Shown here in pieces: positions 29,062-38,778 of a stretch of DNA of 64,000 nt. The first letter of the stretch is position 1. Each line of letters opens with the position of its first letter. The notes below the pieces were generated by a model. That model was not told the origin of the DNA. It searched no databases and worked only from the letters and a program-made list of their open reading frames with translations. A program made the position numbers and the translations under genes. The stretch is from Corynebacterium crudilactis (lineage in GTDB: Bacteria; Actinomycetota; Actinomycetes; Mycobacteriales; Mycobacteriaceae), in contig NZ_CP015622.1 in assembly GCF_001643015.1 (NCBI RefSeq), forward strand, positions 819,358 through 883,357, given 5' to 3'.

Positions 29062-31263
29062 CTAGTTATCCACTATTACTTCTGTGATTCTGTGCAACAT
29101 GAAACGATGCACGGCTCCGGTGGTTTCGTCTACGGCATCTACCTGTCCGGCATTGACAGTGAGTGGTTTAACAACGCGGTGTACAGCGATTCCTTGTTTA
29201 TCTACAAATCCTAGGGTCACTGTTTTTTGTCCTCTTACGGCAGCTTGTAGTACTGCGAGTGTTGGTTGCTCAGAAACAGTTCCTTGGGCTGCGGAGTTTT
29301 CGCGTTTGATTGCTTTCACCGCTGCCTGTACTCGGCCTTCATCTAATACTGTTGGCTTTGGCGTAGGTGCAGCTGCTGGAATACGGGCTGGCGCTGGAGC
29401 GACATTAAGGCTTGCACCTTCGCCATCTTCGGCAACAGGCTGGAACCCTGCTTTGCGCAGCACCGTGATTACCTGCAGCAAGGGAGCTTGTGCGATGGCC
29501 ACTGTTGGGGCGATCTGGCGTAGAGCCACATCAACGCCGGCTTCGACAGCGGAATGCAGCAAGGCAGGATCATCACTGCGGATATAAGACAACGCTGGGC
29601 CACCACGCAAAGTGCCGTGTTTTCTTGCGATATCACTGAGTAGATAGCCCACAGATTGTGGGAGCTCTGTGAGTGAATGTGTGCTCAGAAACTCAAGAAT
29701 TTCAGGAGTCGTGAGACCAAGATCCAAAGCGTGCCGGATAGATTTTTCACTGAGGCGATACACGGAAGCTAAGCCAGAAGATTCCAAGAAGGCAATGGAA
29801 TCCATGGTCTTTTGCATGGCTGGTGTCAGCGGGCCTGGAACCATAATGGTGAAATCGCCTTGCACGATGAAATTTTCCACTGGTGCAGGTGCAGTGATCA
29901 CTTCCGCTGGATCGTCGCCAGCAACCAGAGCCTGGCCAGCCGTGGTTACGCCTTGTGCAAAAGCACCAATCCAGCTGGCCTCCTCAAGAACGTGGGCAAT
30001 GGTGTCTGGGTTCATTCGGCTTGCCGCGAGCGGATAATGAAAGGCTAAATCTGCATGCAGCTCATCGGGGGAGACACGAGTGAGCGAGCTCAGAATCTTT
30101 GCTCGTGTATCAGGTAGAGATTCGATGATGCTTGATTTACTCAATACATGGATTGGTTTGTCTTTTTCATCAGCTTCTCCCACACGCCAGGAAGCGAAAT
30201 TCTGCTTCCACCAACCGGCCATCAATGTGCCTAATTGCGCAGCGAGATCAGCTTCCATCCAATCATCAGCGATTGGCGTGGGAGCAATATAATCTCCGCC
30301 TTCATCATCGGTTGGCAAAGGATCTGGGACACCGCGTCGAAGCAACCCGCTTGCGACACCTAAACCACAGAGGCGCGCCACATCGTGCTCGTTCAGATCA
30401 AGCTCTTTGCTTAAACGAGAGATTACACGCACGCCGAGAGCGCCCACTTTTAATGTGGGTGCCGGAAGGTGGCTTAGGGCGTCGATAAGCAAGCGCATGT
30501 GCCGCACGACCTCTAAGCCGGCTGCAATGCCGGTGTCATCGGCACCTGGATCCGCGGAATAGGGAATCGGGCGTACCTGGGCGGGGAGTTGCTCCCGGCC
30601 TTCGATGACGCGCCGTACCAGCGCAGGTAAGCGCACCGTCTGCTCATCCACACGCGCCAAAAGACCCGCAGCAAGCAACTGCGGGATCGGACGCGTCGGA
30701 TCAGCATCAATCGCCGCATCGCGCGTCAGACCGAAGCCGCCTGAAGCAGCCAGCGTGCCCAGCAGTTTGCGGTGTCGCTCAGAGAGCTTGTCGACGCTTT
30801 CCCTCACGTGTTCTTCACTAAGGCCATGATCGTTTAGTTCAGGAAGCAGCGTCCAATGAACAGGCAACGCCGACATTGTTTCTTGTGCAATCATGAGCTG
30901 CTCATCGCCATACAACAACGCATAGTTTTTGAGAGTGCTAATCGCGTTGAGGCAATCTTGAGATGAGGGAGTCTGCTCACCGAAAGCATTCTGCACATGT
31001 TCCACCACTTCGGGGGCAGCTACCGGGTGGAGCTCAGCGCCGATCTTGGCAGCTGCCTCCAATACCGCAAGCTCTAGTGCATTGAGTTTTAGCACAGCCC
31101 GAACCACCGAGGCTCGCAACTGCAAACGCGCAGCCAGAGACCCCAAATTGGGTGGTAATGGGAGGACTGTATCAGGTCGATTTTTTAAGATTATGGATAG
31201 CTGATCATCACTTTGAGTATCCAACCAACCCTTGAGGGTGGGGATGGGGGAGTCTATTTTCAT
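29062..31263 (-). CDS. Large helicase-associated-domain protein (Helicase_C_3 / XPB-Ssl2-like N-terminal domain)
   Basis: A 733-residue protein conserved in actinobacteria next to the XPB helicase. It lacks Walker motifs. The N-terminal half is mostly helical with repeated winged-helix-like segments (LNALELAVLEAAAKIG, LSERHRKLLGTLAASGGFGLTRD), and the C-terminal part contains the XPB/Ssl2 N-terminal-like domain (NFIVQGDFTIMVPGPLTPAMQKTMDSIAFLESSGLASVYRLSEKSIRHALDLG) and a WYL-like tail (LQAAVRGQKTVTLGFVDKQGIAVHRVVKPLTV). The tail suggests ligand or nucleic-acid binding. ATG 31263 is chosen; the upstream extension overlaps the divergent gene. It probably partners or regulates the helicase (inference from repeated adjacency). 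Confidence 0.82.
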   Translation of the reverse strand: MKIDSPIPTLKGWLDTQSDDQLSIILKNRPDTVLPLPPNLGSLAARLQLRASVVRAVLKLNALELAVLEAAAKIGAELHPVAAPEVVEHVQNAFGEQTPSSQDCLNAISTLKNYALLYGDEQLMIAQETMSALPVHWTLLPELNDHGLSEEHVRESVDKLSERHRKLLGTLAASGGFGLTRDAAIDADPTRPIPQLLAAGLLARVDEQTVRLPALVRRVIEGREQLPAQVRPIPYSADPGADDTGIAAGLEVVRHMRLLIDALSHLPAPTLKVGALGVRVISRLSKELDLNEHDVARLCGLGVASGLLRRGVPDPLPTDDEGGDYIAPTPIADDWMEADLAAQLGTLMAGWWKQNFASWRVGEADEKDKPIHVLSKSSIIESLPDTRAKILSSLTRVSPDELHADLAFHYPLAASRMNPDTIAHVLEEASWIGAFAQGVTTAGQALVAGDDPAEVITAPAPVENFIVQGDFTIMVPGPLTPAMQKTMDSIAFLESSGLASVYRLSEKSIRHALDLGLTTPEILEFLSTHSLTELPQSVGYLLSDIARKHGTLRGGPALSYIRSDDPALLHSAVEAGVDVALRQIAPTVAIAQAPLLQVITVLRKAGFQPVAEDGEGASLNVAPAPARIPAAAPTPKPTVLDEGRVQAAVKAIKRENSAAQGTVSEQPTLAVLQAAVRGQKTVTLGFVDKQGIAVHRVVKPLTVNAGQVDAVDETTGAVHRFMLHRITEVIVDN

Positions 31264-31328
31264 GATGTTCTTAAGTTTAAGCCCTGTTGAGGTGACTTTT
31301 GTTCCCAGAGTTTGAAAGAATATAGAAC

Positions 31329-31520
31329 ATGGCAAACGTAGAGAAGAAGCACTTCGTCGATCCGGCTTGGCCGGAGCACAATCCAGCTGACGGTCACGTC
31401 GTTACTGAAATCATCTCCAAGCTCGCAGGCGCATCCAGCCCTTGGGGCGATGAGAAGGAATTCCCAGTTTCTGCTGTAGAGACCGGATACGTACACCCGT
31501 ACACCCGCATCAACCGCTAA
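31329..31520 (+). CDS. Small conserved actinobacterial protein
   Basis: A 63-residue soluble protein with no recognised domain (MANVEKKHFVDPAWPEHNPA...ETGYVHPYTRINR). It stands between divergent genes with its own terminator, and I recall similar short proteins at this place in Corynebacterium; their function is unknown. ATG 31329 lies 66 bp from the divergent ATG at 31263. The sequence composition is coding-like and the C-terminal TGYVHPYTRINR looks conserved. Real-gene call is fairly firm; function unknown. Confidence 0.75.
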   Translation: MANVEKKHFVDPAWPEHNPADGHVVTEIISKLAGASSPWGDEKEFPVSAVETGYVHPYTRINR

Positions 31521-31530
31521 GCAGTTTTTA

Positions 31531-31576
31531 AAAGAGGCAGCCTCTCCGTGAAATACCGGGGGAGGCTGCTTCTTTT
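31531..31576 (+). terminator. Terminator of the 63-aa protein gene
   Basis: AGAGGCAGCCTCTCC and GGGGGAGGCTGCTTCTT form a long stem, followed by TTTT. Confidence 0.8.
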
Positions 31577-31590
31577 TGCGCGTATAAGAA

Positions 31591-31634
31591 AAATATCTCG
31601 GGCGGGAACCATGTGGTTCCCGCCCGAGATATTT
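31591..31634 (-). terminator. Terminator of rpf1 (bidirectional)
   Basis: A perfect 21-bp palindrome with arm AAATATCTCGGGCGGGAACC and a 2-nt loop lies 20 bp after the rpf1 stop, with T-runs on both strands. Confidence 0.85.
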
Positions 31635-31652
31635 TTGCGTTGTAGCTAGTGC

Positions 31653-32400
<748 letters not shown>

Positions 32401-32628
32401 CAAGTGCGGGTGTTTGTGGTTTTTAAGTTCAATGCACCAAGCGGGTTGTTCTGCCTCCGACCCCAGACAGGGTTTGGCGATGAGCCGGATATATGGATGA
32501 ACTGTTGCGGTGCCTGAGGTACACGGTAACTCGAAGGTCACGATTGTGTCACGTTATTTATGAAATCTATATGAATCCCAACTTGTGCTACCACTAAAAT
32601 CGCAGGTCACCCCGGCGGAATTTGCGGG

Positions 32629-32644
32629 TGTGATTTGTGTTACA
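32629..32644 (+). promoter_or_regulatory. GlxR-like binding site in the rpf1-cspB intergenic region
   Basis: TGTGATTTGTGTTACA fits TGTGA-N6-TCACA with one change. It lies 130 bp before cspB and 400 bp before rpf1. Binding is inferred from the GlxR consensus TGTGANNTANNTCACA. Confidence 0.45.
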
Positions 32645-32775
32645 TTTTGGTATATTTGGCGTTGTGATGTAACTTTCCGACAAGTTTTAGCAGCGATGTT
32701 CGCGGTGTATAATAACCTCTTCTGGTCAAAAACTAGTGATTGATCCAAATCAGCGAATGAAAGTGGTGAGGACAA

Positions 32776-33159
32776 GTGCCTGTCGGAACGGTTAAGTGGT
32801 ACGACGCAGAGCGTGGTTTCGGCTTTGTCTCCAATCCAGGTGGTGAAGATTGCTTCGTTGGCAAGCAAGTTCTTCCCAAAGGAGTCACCGAATTAAGCAA
32901 GGGACAACGGATCGATTTTGATTTTGTTGCAGGCCGTAAAGGCCCCCAAGCACTTCGAGTGAGGGTTCTTGAAACTCCACGCAGGCGTCCACAGCGTAAA
33001 TACAAGCCAGAAGAGCTCAATGGAATGATCTCGGACCTCATCACGCTTCTTGAAAGCGGTGTGCAACCGGGGCTAGCTAATGGGCAATACCCAGAACATA
33101 AATCTGGAGCACAGGTAGCAGAAATTCTTCGCGTTGTTGCGAAAGAGCTCGAATCCTAA
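32776..33159 (+). CDS. cspB: Cold shock domain protein CspB with C-terminal extension
   Basis: A 127-residue protein. Residues 1-65 form the cold shock domain: GTVKWYDAERGFGFVSNPG carries RNP1 (GFGFV), and RNP2 is CFVGK where classical Csps have IFVH, so the second RNA-binding motif is altered. A basic linker (RRRPQRKYKPEEL) and a 55-residue helical extension follow, typical of the longer actinobacterial CspB type. It binds single-stranded nucleic acid, probably as an RNA chaperone. GTG 32776 has GTGAGGACA just upstream. A perfect terminator hairpin follows. Confidence 0.88.
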   Translation: MPVGTVKWYDAERGFGFVSNPGGEDCFVGKQVLPKGVTELSKGQRIDFDFVAGRKGPQALRVRVLETPRRRPQRKYKPEELNGMISDLITLLESGVQPGLANGQYPEHKSGAQVAEILRVVAKELES

Positions 33160-33162
33160 AAC

Positions 33163-33205
33163 AGTTAAGGAGAGGATCCACCATATTCGGATCCTCTCCT
33201 TAACT
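33163..33205 (+). terminator. Bidirectional terminator between cspB and the DUF2771 gene
   Basis: Perfect 17-bp arms (AGTTAAGGAGAGGATCC) with a 9-nt loop, between two convergent genes. Confidence 0.82.
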
Positions 33206-33219
33206 ATTTGTCTAAGTGA

Positions 33220-33756
33220 CTAGTTTTCAGGTTCACTCATCGTTGATAGAGACCACGTCACGGTGTAGGGAGCTTCTTCACCATTTTCATCTTGACCAAT
33301 CATCACAGAAGAAATCTCCACGACTACTAGACGAGGACGTTCCCCACCTTCCTGGGTTGGATCAACTGATCCGGGCACAGTAGCTTCGGTAGCGTCATAG
33401 CTGGTGTGATAGAACTCATCATTGGCTGTAGGGTCATCGTAGATCGTCAGCAGATACCAATCATGATCGTGGATTGTTTCCGGAATGCTTAAATGCAGTT
33501 CTTCATCAGCACCGACGTCAAGCGTAGGTATGTCGTTCTCTTCACATTCCACGCCTGGCTCGCACAAGCTGAAAGGGAACACCTCCACTTCACCAGCTGG
33601 AGCACTTGCTGCGATGGAGATGTTCTGGGGGAGCGGCTCGGGGCGATTGTTCCACCATTGCTGGAACATCACCGAGACAATCACCACCAACACCACTGCA
33701 ACAATGAGGCTGAGAATCTGAATGAGATTTTTACGCTTGGTCTTCCGGCTTGCCAT
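33220..33756 (-). CDS. DUF2771 family membrane-anchored protein
   Basis: A 178-residue protein: basic N-terminus (MASRKTKRKN), one hydrophobic anchor (ILSLIVAVVLVVIVSVMF), and a beta-rich extracytoplasmic domain (EVFPFSLCEPGVECEENDI has a conserved cysteine pair; DHDWYLLTIYDD). This fits DUF2771, found in mycolate-containing actinobacteria, function unknown. The downstream neighbour on the other strand is cspB. It is 11 bp downstream of the glutamine cyclotransferase lipoprotein gene, so the two are likely one operon of cell-envelope proteins. Confidence 0.78.
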   Translation of the reverse strand: MASRKTKRKNLIQILSLIVAVVLVVIVSVMFQQWWNNRPEPLPQNISIAASAPAGEVEVFPFSLCEPGVECEENDIPTLDVGADEELHLSIPETIHDHDWYLLTIYDDPTANDEFYHTSYDATEATVPGSVDPTQEGGERPRLVVVEISSVMIGQDENGEEAPYTVTWSLSTMSEPEN

Positions 33757-33767
33757 GAGTCTTGAGT

Positions 33768-34544
33768 CTAGTCAGCCGGAACGAATCTGACCTCATAGAG
33801 GTCTGGCCAACGCTTGCCGGTGATATAAAAACGATCCGAATCTGGGATATGCGCAATACCGTTGAGCACATTATTTGTATCCGGGGCAGCATTATTATCA
33901 ATTCCTGAGGCATCAATCACTGCGGTGACTTCTCCCCGTGAGGGGTCGATACGCATGATGTCTGTTTCGAGGAAAATATTTGCGTAGACTGCATCATCTA
34001 CGCATTCGAGTTCATTCAAGGCCTGTACCGGTGTGCCTTCAAGAGTGACTTCGACAGATCCGGTTTCTGCAAATGTTTCCGGATCTCTAAACGTCAAGGT
34101 GGAACTGCCATCTGAAGTAATAAGGGAATCTTGAGTAGAGCAGATGCCCCAGCCTTCACCTTCGTAGCTGACCCGATCTAATTCTTCTAGAGTCTGTGCA
34201 TCGCGTTTGAAAGCAATGCCTTCATTCCAGGTCAATTGCCACACCACAGCATTGTGTTTTGTGATGCCCTCTCCGAAAAACTCTGGATCAAGCGGTCGAG
34301 AGGTGGTTTCTTGGCCATCGATGGAACTGCGGTAGATGCGCGAGCCACCGTATTGTCCAGTTCCGATAATGAGCTCATCGCCATCTAGCTCTAATCCTTG
34401 AGTAAAGGACGTGGCATCAAAAGCATGAGTGGAAATAATTTCTGGGACTAGCCGTTCGACTGCCGCATCAGATGCAGTATCGGGAGCAGTACAGGAAGAG
34501 AGCGCAGCGCTGGAGAGGAGGGTTAAAGTAGCAAGCTTTTTCAC
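33768..34544 (-). CDS. Glutaminyl-peptide cyclotransferase family lipoprotein
   Basis: A 258-residue beta-propeller protein of the glutamine cyclotransferase family. It has a lipoprotein signal (MKKLATLTLLSSAALSSC, lipobox LSSC). Family motifs are visible: HAFDATSFTQGLELDGDELIIGTGQYGGSRIY at the start, WQLTWNEGIAF in the middle, NELECVDDAVYANIF and VLNGIAHIPDSDRFYITGKRWPDLYEV near the end, the usual propeller blades. It would convert N-terminal Gln to pyroglutamate on exported peptides; activity is inferred from family. Next to the DUF2771 gene. Confidence 0.9.
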   Translation of the reverse strand: MKKLATLTLLSSAALSSCTAPDTASDAAVERLVPEIISTHAFDATSFTQGLELDGDELIIGTGQYGGSRIYRSSIDGQETTSRPLDPEFFGEGITKHNAVVWQLTWNEGIAFKRDAQTLEELDRVSYEGEGWGICSTQDSLITSDGSSTLTFRDPETFAETGSVEVTLEGTPVQALNELECVDDAVYANIFLETDIMRIDPSRGEVTAVIDASGIDNNAAPDTNNVLNGIAHIPDSDRFYITGKRWPDLYEVRFVPAD

Positions 34545-34570
34545 AGTTTCGACAATAACAGTGCAGCCTT

Positions 34571-35272
34571 TTAGATTTGTTGTGCGTTCTTCCAGAGGTG
34601 GTCATTGACTTCGGAAAAAGTCGGTACGAATGATGCAACTGGACGTATTTCTGACACTGGGAACTTGGAGCCGTATTCCACCCAAGCGACAACTTGGCGG
34701 ATTCCCGACAGGGAATCAACCAGCCATACTTCGGAAGAACGCAGATCATTGATATTAAATCCCTGTGGGCGAGGCTTGGCATGGCAGCCTTGGGCCTGCA
34801 AATATTCCACAACAGGTGCTTCTAGCACCGAAGGTAAAGAGCGGGGATGTGTGGAATGAAACACGGTGTCTCCCTTGATTGCCAAAAGGGAAGCGCCGAT
34901 TGCCATGATCACCTGGCCGGATTCGTCGACAAGCAAGCCATCATCTGCGCCCTGGCGGCGGCTGTTTGCGGTGGCGGTGTTCTGCCACGCATGATCTAGG
35001 CCTTTAATATTTGGGTGCCGGCGTTCATCGCGGTGCCCGTGGGCATCGACAGTGACGTGCGCATTGAGCTTGCGAGGCGGGCGCAGCTCGACGTTATAGT
35101 GATTGTTTTCAATCGTGACGGAAGCCTGCACACTGCCTGGAGCTTCCCGTAATTGTGCGATGATGCGCTCGCGGAATTGCGGTGCTGTGGGGGCCGCCTT
35201 TTCGAGGCGATCAATGTGGCCCTGGAGGTTGCGGATATTACCGTCAACCATGAGAAAACTTGTGGTCACCAC
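34571..35272 (-). CDS. Aminotransferase class IV, aminodeoxychorismate lyase-like
   Basis: About 233 residues, PLP fold type IV. The catalytic lysine is in PNIKGLD (about K90), and TATANSRRQGADDGLLVDESGQVIMA matches the RxxGADEALLLD-type motif of the family. It would release 4-aminobenzoate for folate synthesis (PabC role) if it follows the family; a short branched-chain type aminotransferase is an alternative. The family N-terminus is unusual (ITTSFLMVDGNIRNLQGHIDRL), with the start at the tandem GTG (35272); longer start codons exist upstream. Separate from folA and thyA in this window. Confidence 0.78.
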   Translation of the reverse strand: MVTTSFLMVDGNIRNLQGHIDRLEKAAPTAPQFRERIIAQLREAPGSVQASVTIENNHYNVELRPPRKLNAHVTVDAHGHRDERRHPNIKGLDHAWQNTATANSRRQGADDGLLVDESGQVIMAIGASLLAIKGDTVFHSTHPRSLPSVLEAPVVEYLQAQGCHAKPRPQGFNINDLRSSEVWLVDSLSGIRQVVAWVEYGSKFPVSEIRPVASFVPTFSEVNDHLWKNAQQI

Positions 35273-35305
35273 GATGTGCAGCCGGACCTTCCGAAGTCGT
35301 AACAA

Positions 35306-35606
35306 CTATTGTTCTTGCCTTTAAATTGAGGTTATCACCCGAGTAATCAAACTGAGGATTCGAGGTGTCGCACCTTTGAGTTAGAGTGTGGGCATATAAA
35401 GAACTTGGTTTAGGCCACTGGGGTGGAAAAATGGTGGGTTCATCACTTTTGGCTGGTGGACTTGCCTCATCTGCTAGACAGGTGGAAAAATTCTGTTGCG
35501 CTAAAGGTTTCAGCTAAAAGGTGAATCCTTGATAGTGGAATGAGCTGACTTTTCCACGAGTTTTTCAGCTTTCTCACAACTTGAATAGAAAATAAGGTAT
35601 CCGGCT
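35306..35606. other. Intergenic region upstream of the purine permease
   Basis: About 300 bp, no gene. It contains the upstream region of both the PabC-like gene and the permease. I see no clear riboswitch or conserved operator; a palindromic feature GGTGTCGCACC (about 35371-35381) is short. Confidence 0.4.
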
Positions 35607-37067
35607 ATGACGACAGGGAATTCAACGAATACTAGGGGAGCCCTAGACCGATATTTCAAAATCTCGGAGCGTGGATCAAGCATTGGCACAGAAATCCGTG
35701 CAGGTGTGGTCACATTCTTTGCAATGGCCTACATCATCATTCTTAATCCTTTGATCCTTGGTACAACCCCTGACGTTGAGGGAAATACTCTAGGAATCGC
35801 ACAGGTTGCAGCAGCTACAGCTCTTGCTGCTGGTGTTATGACTATCGCGTTTGGTCTGATCGCACGCTATCCATTTGGCATTGCTGCCGGTCTTGGATTG
35901 AACACCATGGTTGCCGTCACGCTGGTCTCTGGTGAAGGTCTGACTTGGCCAGAAGCGATGGGGCTTGTGGTTTTGGACGGTATCGTCATCGTCATTTTGG
36001 CGGTTTCAGGCTTCCGTGTTGCAGTATTCCGTGCGATTCCTACATCCATGAAAGCTGCGATCAGCGTGGGCATTGGCTTGTTCATCGCCATGATTGGCCT
36101 GGTTGATGCAGGTTTTGTGCGCCGCATTCCTGATGCTGCCGGCACCACCGTGCCAGTAACCCTGGGCATTGATGGATCGATCGCTTCTTGGCCAACTTTA
36201 GTGTTCGTGGTTGGCGTCTTGCTCTGTGGCATTTTGGTTGTGCGTAAAGTGCGCGGTGGTCTTTTCCTTGGCATCCTGGGAACCACCATTTTGGCAATTA
36301 TCGCAGAGGCAGTCTTTGGCTCTGGAGCATCTTTCGAAAACGGCGAAGCAAATGCGGAGGGCTGGTCACTGGCTGTTCCTGCTCTGCCTGACTCCTTTGG
36401 TGGCATGCCAGATCTTTCCATTGTTGGTGCCGTAGATCTGATTGGCGCATTCAGTCGCATTGGCGTCATCGCTGCCACCCTGCTGGTCTTTACCCTCGTG
36501 TTGGCTAACTTCTTTGATGCCATGGGCACCATGACTGCACTCGGCAAGCAGGGCAACCTGGCTGATGCAGAAGGTAACCTGCCAGATATCAAGAAGGCAT
36601 TGGTTGTTGAAGGCGCAGGTGCCATCGTCGGTGGCGCATTCTCCGCTTCTTCCAACACTGTTTTCGCAGACTCTTCTGCAGGTGTTGCCGATGGCGCTCG
36701 CACCGGTCTTGCCAACGTGGTCACCGGCTCCCTGTTCCTCGCAGCAATGTTTTTGACCCCGCTGTACGAAATCGTGCCAATCGAGGCTGCTGCACCAGTT
36801 CTCGTTGTGGTTGGTGCAATGATGATGGGGCAGGTCAGCGAGATTGATTTCTCCAAGTTCTACATCGCTTTCCCAGCTTTCCTGACCATCGTGGTTATGC
36901 CGTTTACCTACTCGATCGCCAACGGCATTGGTGTTGGATTCATCATGTACGCAGTCATGGCTGCAGCTGCCGGCAAGGCGAAGGAAGTGCACTGGCTCAT
37001 GTGGCTGGTTGCAGGACTATTTGTGGTCTTCTTTGCCATCGATCCGATCATGGGCGCAGTCAGCTAA
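35607..37067 (+). CDS. NCS2-family purine (hypoxanthine/guanine/adenine) permease, AzgA-type
   Basis: A 486-residue permease with about 12-14 membrane segments. It begins with the AzgA-type motif YFKISERGSSIGTEIRAGVVTFFAMAYIIILNP; other family motifs are PFGIAAGLGLNTMVAVTLV, NFFDAMGTMTALGKQGNLADAEGNLPDIKKALVVEGAGAIVGGAFSASSNTVFADSSAGVADGARTGLANVV, the substrate-binding region of NCS2 transporters. It takes up purines by proton symport. Its stop overlaps the next gene's ATG (TAATG), so translation of the methyltransferase is coupled. Substrate range not known. Confidence 0.92.
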   Translation: MTTGNSTNTRGALDRYFKISERGSSIGTEIRAGVVTFFAMAYIIILNPLILGTTPDVEGNTLGIAQVAAATALAAGVMTIAFGLIARYPFGIAAGLGLNTMVAVTLVSGEGLTWPEAMGLVVLDGIVIVILAVSGFRVAVFRAIPTSMKAAISVGIGLFIAMIGLVDAGFVRRIPDAAGTTVPVTLGIDGSIASWPTLVFVVGVLLCGILVVRKVRGGLFLGILGTTILAIIAEAVFGSGASFENGEANAEGWSLAVPALPDSFGGMPDLSIVGAVDLIGAFSRIGVIAATLLVFTLVLANFFDAMGTMTALGKQGNLADAEGNLPDIKKALVVEGAGAIVGGAFSASSNTVFADSSAGVADGARTGLANVVTGSLFLAAMFLTPLYEIVPIEAAAPVLVVVGAMMMGQVSEIDFSKFYIAFPAFLTIVVMPFTYSIANGIGVGFIMYAVMAAAAGKAKEVHWLMWLVAGLFVVFFAIDPIMGAVS

Positions 37068-37900
37068 TGTCCCAACGCATCGTAATTTCAGATTCTGCTG
37101 ATCCACGGTTAGATGATGTCCGTGACCTCAACCATTCAGATTCTCGTCCGGATCTTCCCGGCGGCAAGGGTTTGGTTGTCGCCGAGGGCCCGTTGGTTGT
37201 CGGCAGGCTTTTGGAATCTCGTTACCCAGTGCGCGCAATCGTGGGCTTTGGCAACAAATTGGATTCCTTCTTCGAAAGCATTGATCCAGCCTTGGTTGCA
37301 GGCATCCCCGTGTATGAAGTAACCCGTGAGCTCCTCGCTGAGGTTGCTGGTTTTGACATGCACAGAGGGCTTCTCGCAACAGCTGATCGCACCGAAGAAG
37401 CATCGATTTCCGAAGTGCTGGAAAATGCACGCACCGTTGTTGTTCTGGAAGGCGTTGGCGATCATGAGAACATTGGTTCCATGTTCCGCAATGCCGCCGG
37501 AATGAGTGTGGATGCCATTCTATTTGGTAACGGCTGCGCTGATCCTTTGTATCGCCGCGTTGTCCGCGTCTCCATGGGTCATGTGCTGCGCCTCCCATTC
37601 GCGCATTTGGAAGGCACCTACACCACCTGGCAGCGCAGCCTGGAACAGCTGAAAGAAGCTGGTTTCCATTTGGTCTCGCTGACCCCTGATCCAGCAGCGG
37701 AACACCTCGAGGATGCACTTGCAGGCAAAGAAAAAGTTGCCCTGCTCGTAGGCGCAGAAGGCCCAGGCCTTACAGAACATGCGATGCGCGCAACCGATGT
37801 TCGCGCTCGCATTCCCATGGCACCTGGAACTGACAGCCTGAATCTGGCTACCTCAGCAGCCATTGCTTTCTACGAGCGAGATCGTTCACAACGATCCTAA
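37067..37900 (+). CDS. SpoU/TrmH-family RNA 2'-O-methyltransferase
   Basis: A 277-residue SPOUT-class methyltransferase. An N-terminal substrate-binding domain (1-115) precedes the knotted domain with motif 1 VVVLEGVGDHENIGSMFRNAAGMSVDAILFG (N and R catalytic), motif 2 VALLVGAEGPGLTEHAM and motif 3 ARIPMAPGTDSLNLATSAAIAFYE. It methylates ribose in rRNA or tRNA; target position is unknown. ATG 37067 overlaps the permease stop. The longer frame upstream reads through permease sequence. The 3' end overlaps the convergent DUF6928 gene by 4 bp. Confidence 0.93.
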   Translation: MSQRIVISDSADPRLDDVRDLNHSDSRPDLPGGKGLVVAEGPLVVGRLLESRYPVRAIVGFGNKLDSFFESIDPALVAGIPVYEVTRELLAEVAGFDMHRGLLATADRTEEASISEVLENARTVVVLEGVGDHENIGSMFRNAAGMSVDAILFGNGCADPLYRRVVRVSMGHVLRLPFAHLEGTYTTWQRSLEQLKEAGFHLVSLTPDPAAEHLEDALAGKEKVALLVGAEGPGLTEHAMRATDVRARIPMAPGTDSLNLATSAAIAFYERDRSQRS

Positions 37901-38775
37901 CGATCTGTATGGCGGAGTTTTTCCGCCATATTCGCTCCAAATTCGCGGCCGGCTCTCCACAAAGATGTACCCATCTTTTGTGCAGAGGTAGCCGCTTTTT
38001 TCACATTTTCGGTTACCCGTTTAGAAACAACGCGATCCGGCGCCTCATATTCCTCATAGTCGTCATAATCCGAGGATTCTCTAAAACCGAGCTTTTCGAC
38101 GGCCGCTCGCGTCACTTCCTCTGAGCTAATGTGGCGGGGTGCCGCGATGCGCGGCTCCGGGCGTCCATCAATGGCGTAGGCGACGACATTGATATCAGGG
38201 GAGGTGGTGGCATCAAAGCCCAGCCACGCACGCTGTGCTTCGTGAACCAATTCGATGGGGTTAAAAGGCAAAGAAAGGGTAGTTTTGCGAGTGCCCTTTT
38301 TACCAGCCCAATACGGTGTCTCAAAACCACCTGGAATTCCATCATCTTCAAAGATGCGGTCTTCATAGGCGATGAAAGATCGTTTGATGGTGCCGTTTTC
38401 AATATGTGCGAAACCACCCAACGTGGTGCCCTCATTAACTGCAAAAATATAGACGTCAGAGGCTGGCACACTGCGTAGCAAGCGTGGGTTTAATTTGGAG
38501 AGAGAAGTGACATCTTCCAGCACTGTCTGAATGATGGTGATACCAGGGAAACCTGCGATATAAAACTCATTAGCACTGGCTGGAACTGACCTATTGAGGG
38601 CGAATTGGCCAATGGGAGTAATTGGCCATGAAGGGTTGAGCTGAGCTAATAGTTTTCGACCATAGCCACGATCCGCTCGAGGCTCTGAGCGGATGATGGA
38701 TTGGGGGTCGGATGCGCTTACGAACCAGATGCTTACGATCGCCGCGTTTTCTCCCAAGTGACTTGGCATCAGCAC
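37897..38775 (-). CDS. DUF6928 family protein
   Basis: About 290 residues, conserved in actinobacteria and, I think, assigned to DUF6928. The first part is a globular alpha/beta domain (AAIVSIWFVSASDPQSII, RGYGRKLLAQLNPSWPITPIGQFALNRSVPASANEFYIAGFPGITIIQT, PASDVYIFAVNEGTTLGGFAHIENGTIKRSFIAYEDRI) and the second (EAQRAWLGFD...) ends in a charged tail rich in acidic and basic runs (SDYDDYEEYEAPDRVVSKRVTENVKKAATSAQK). Function unknown. The start may be ATG 38775 or ATG 38769. It lies 3 bp from the sepH stop (38779), so these are one operon. Confidence 0.75.
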   Translation of the reverse strand: MLMPSHLGENAAIVSIWFVSASDPQSIIRSEPRADRGYGRKLLAQLNPSWPITPIGQFALNRSVPASANEFYIAGFPGITIIQTVLEDVTSLSKLNPRLLRSVPASDVYIFAVNEGTTLGGFAHIENGTIKRSFIAYEDRIFEDDGIPGGFETPYWAGKKGTRKTTLSLPFNPIELVHEAQRAWLGFDATTSPDINVVAYAIDGRPEPRIAAPRHISSEEVTRAAVEKLGFRESSDYDDYEEYEAPDRVVSKRVTENVKKAATSAQKMGTSLWRAGREFGANMAEKLRHTDR

Positions 38776-38778
38776 TTC

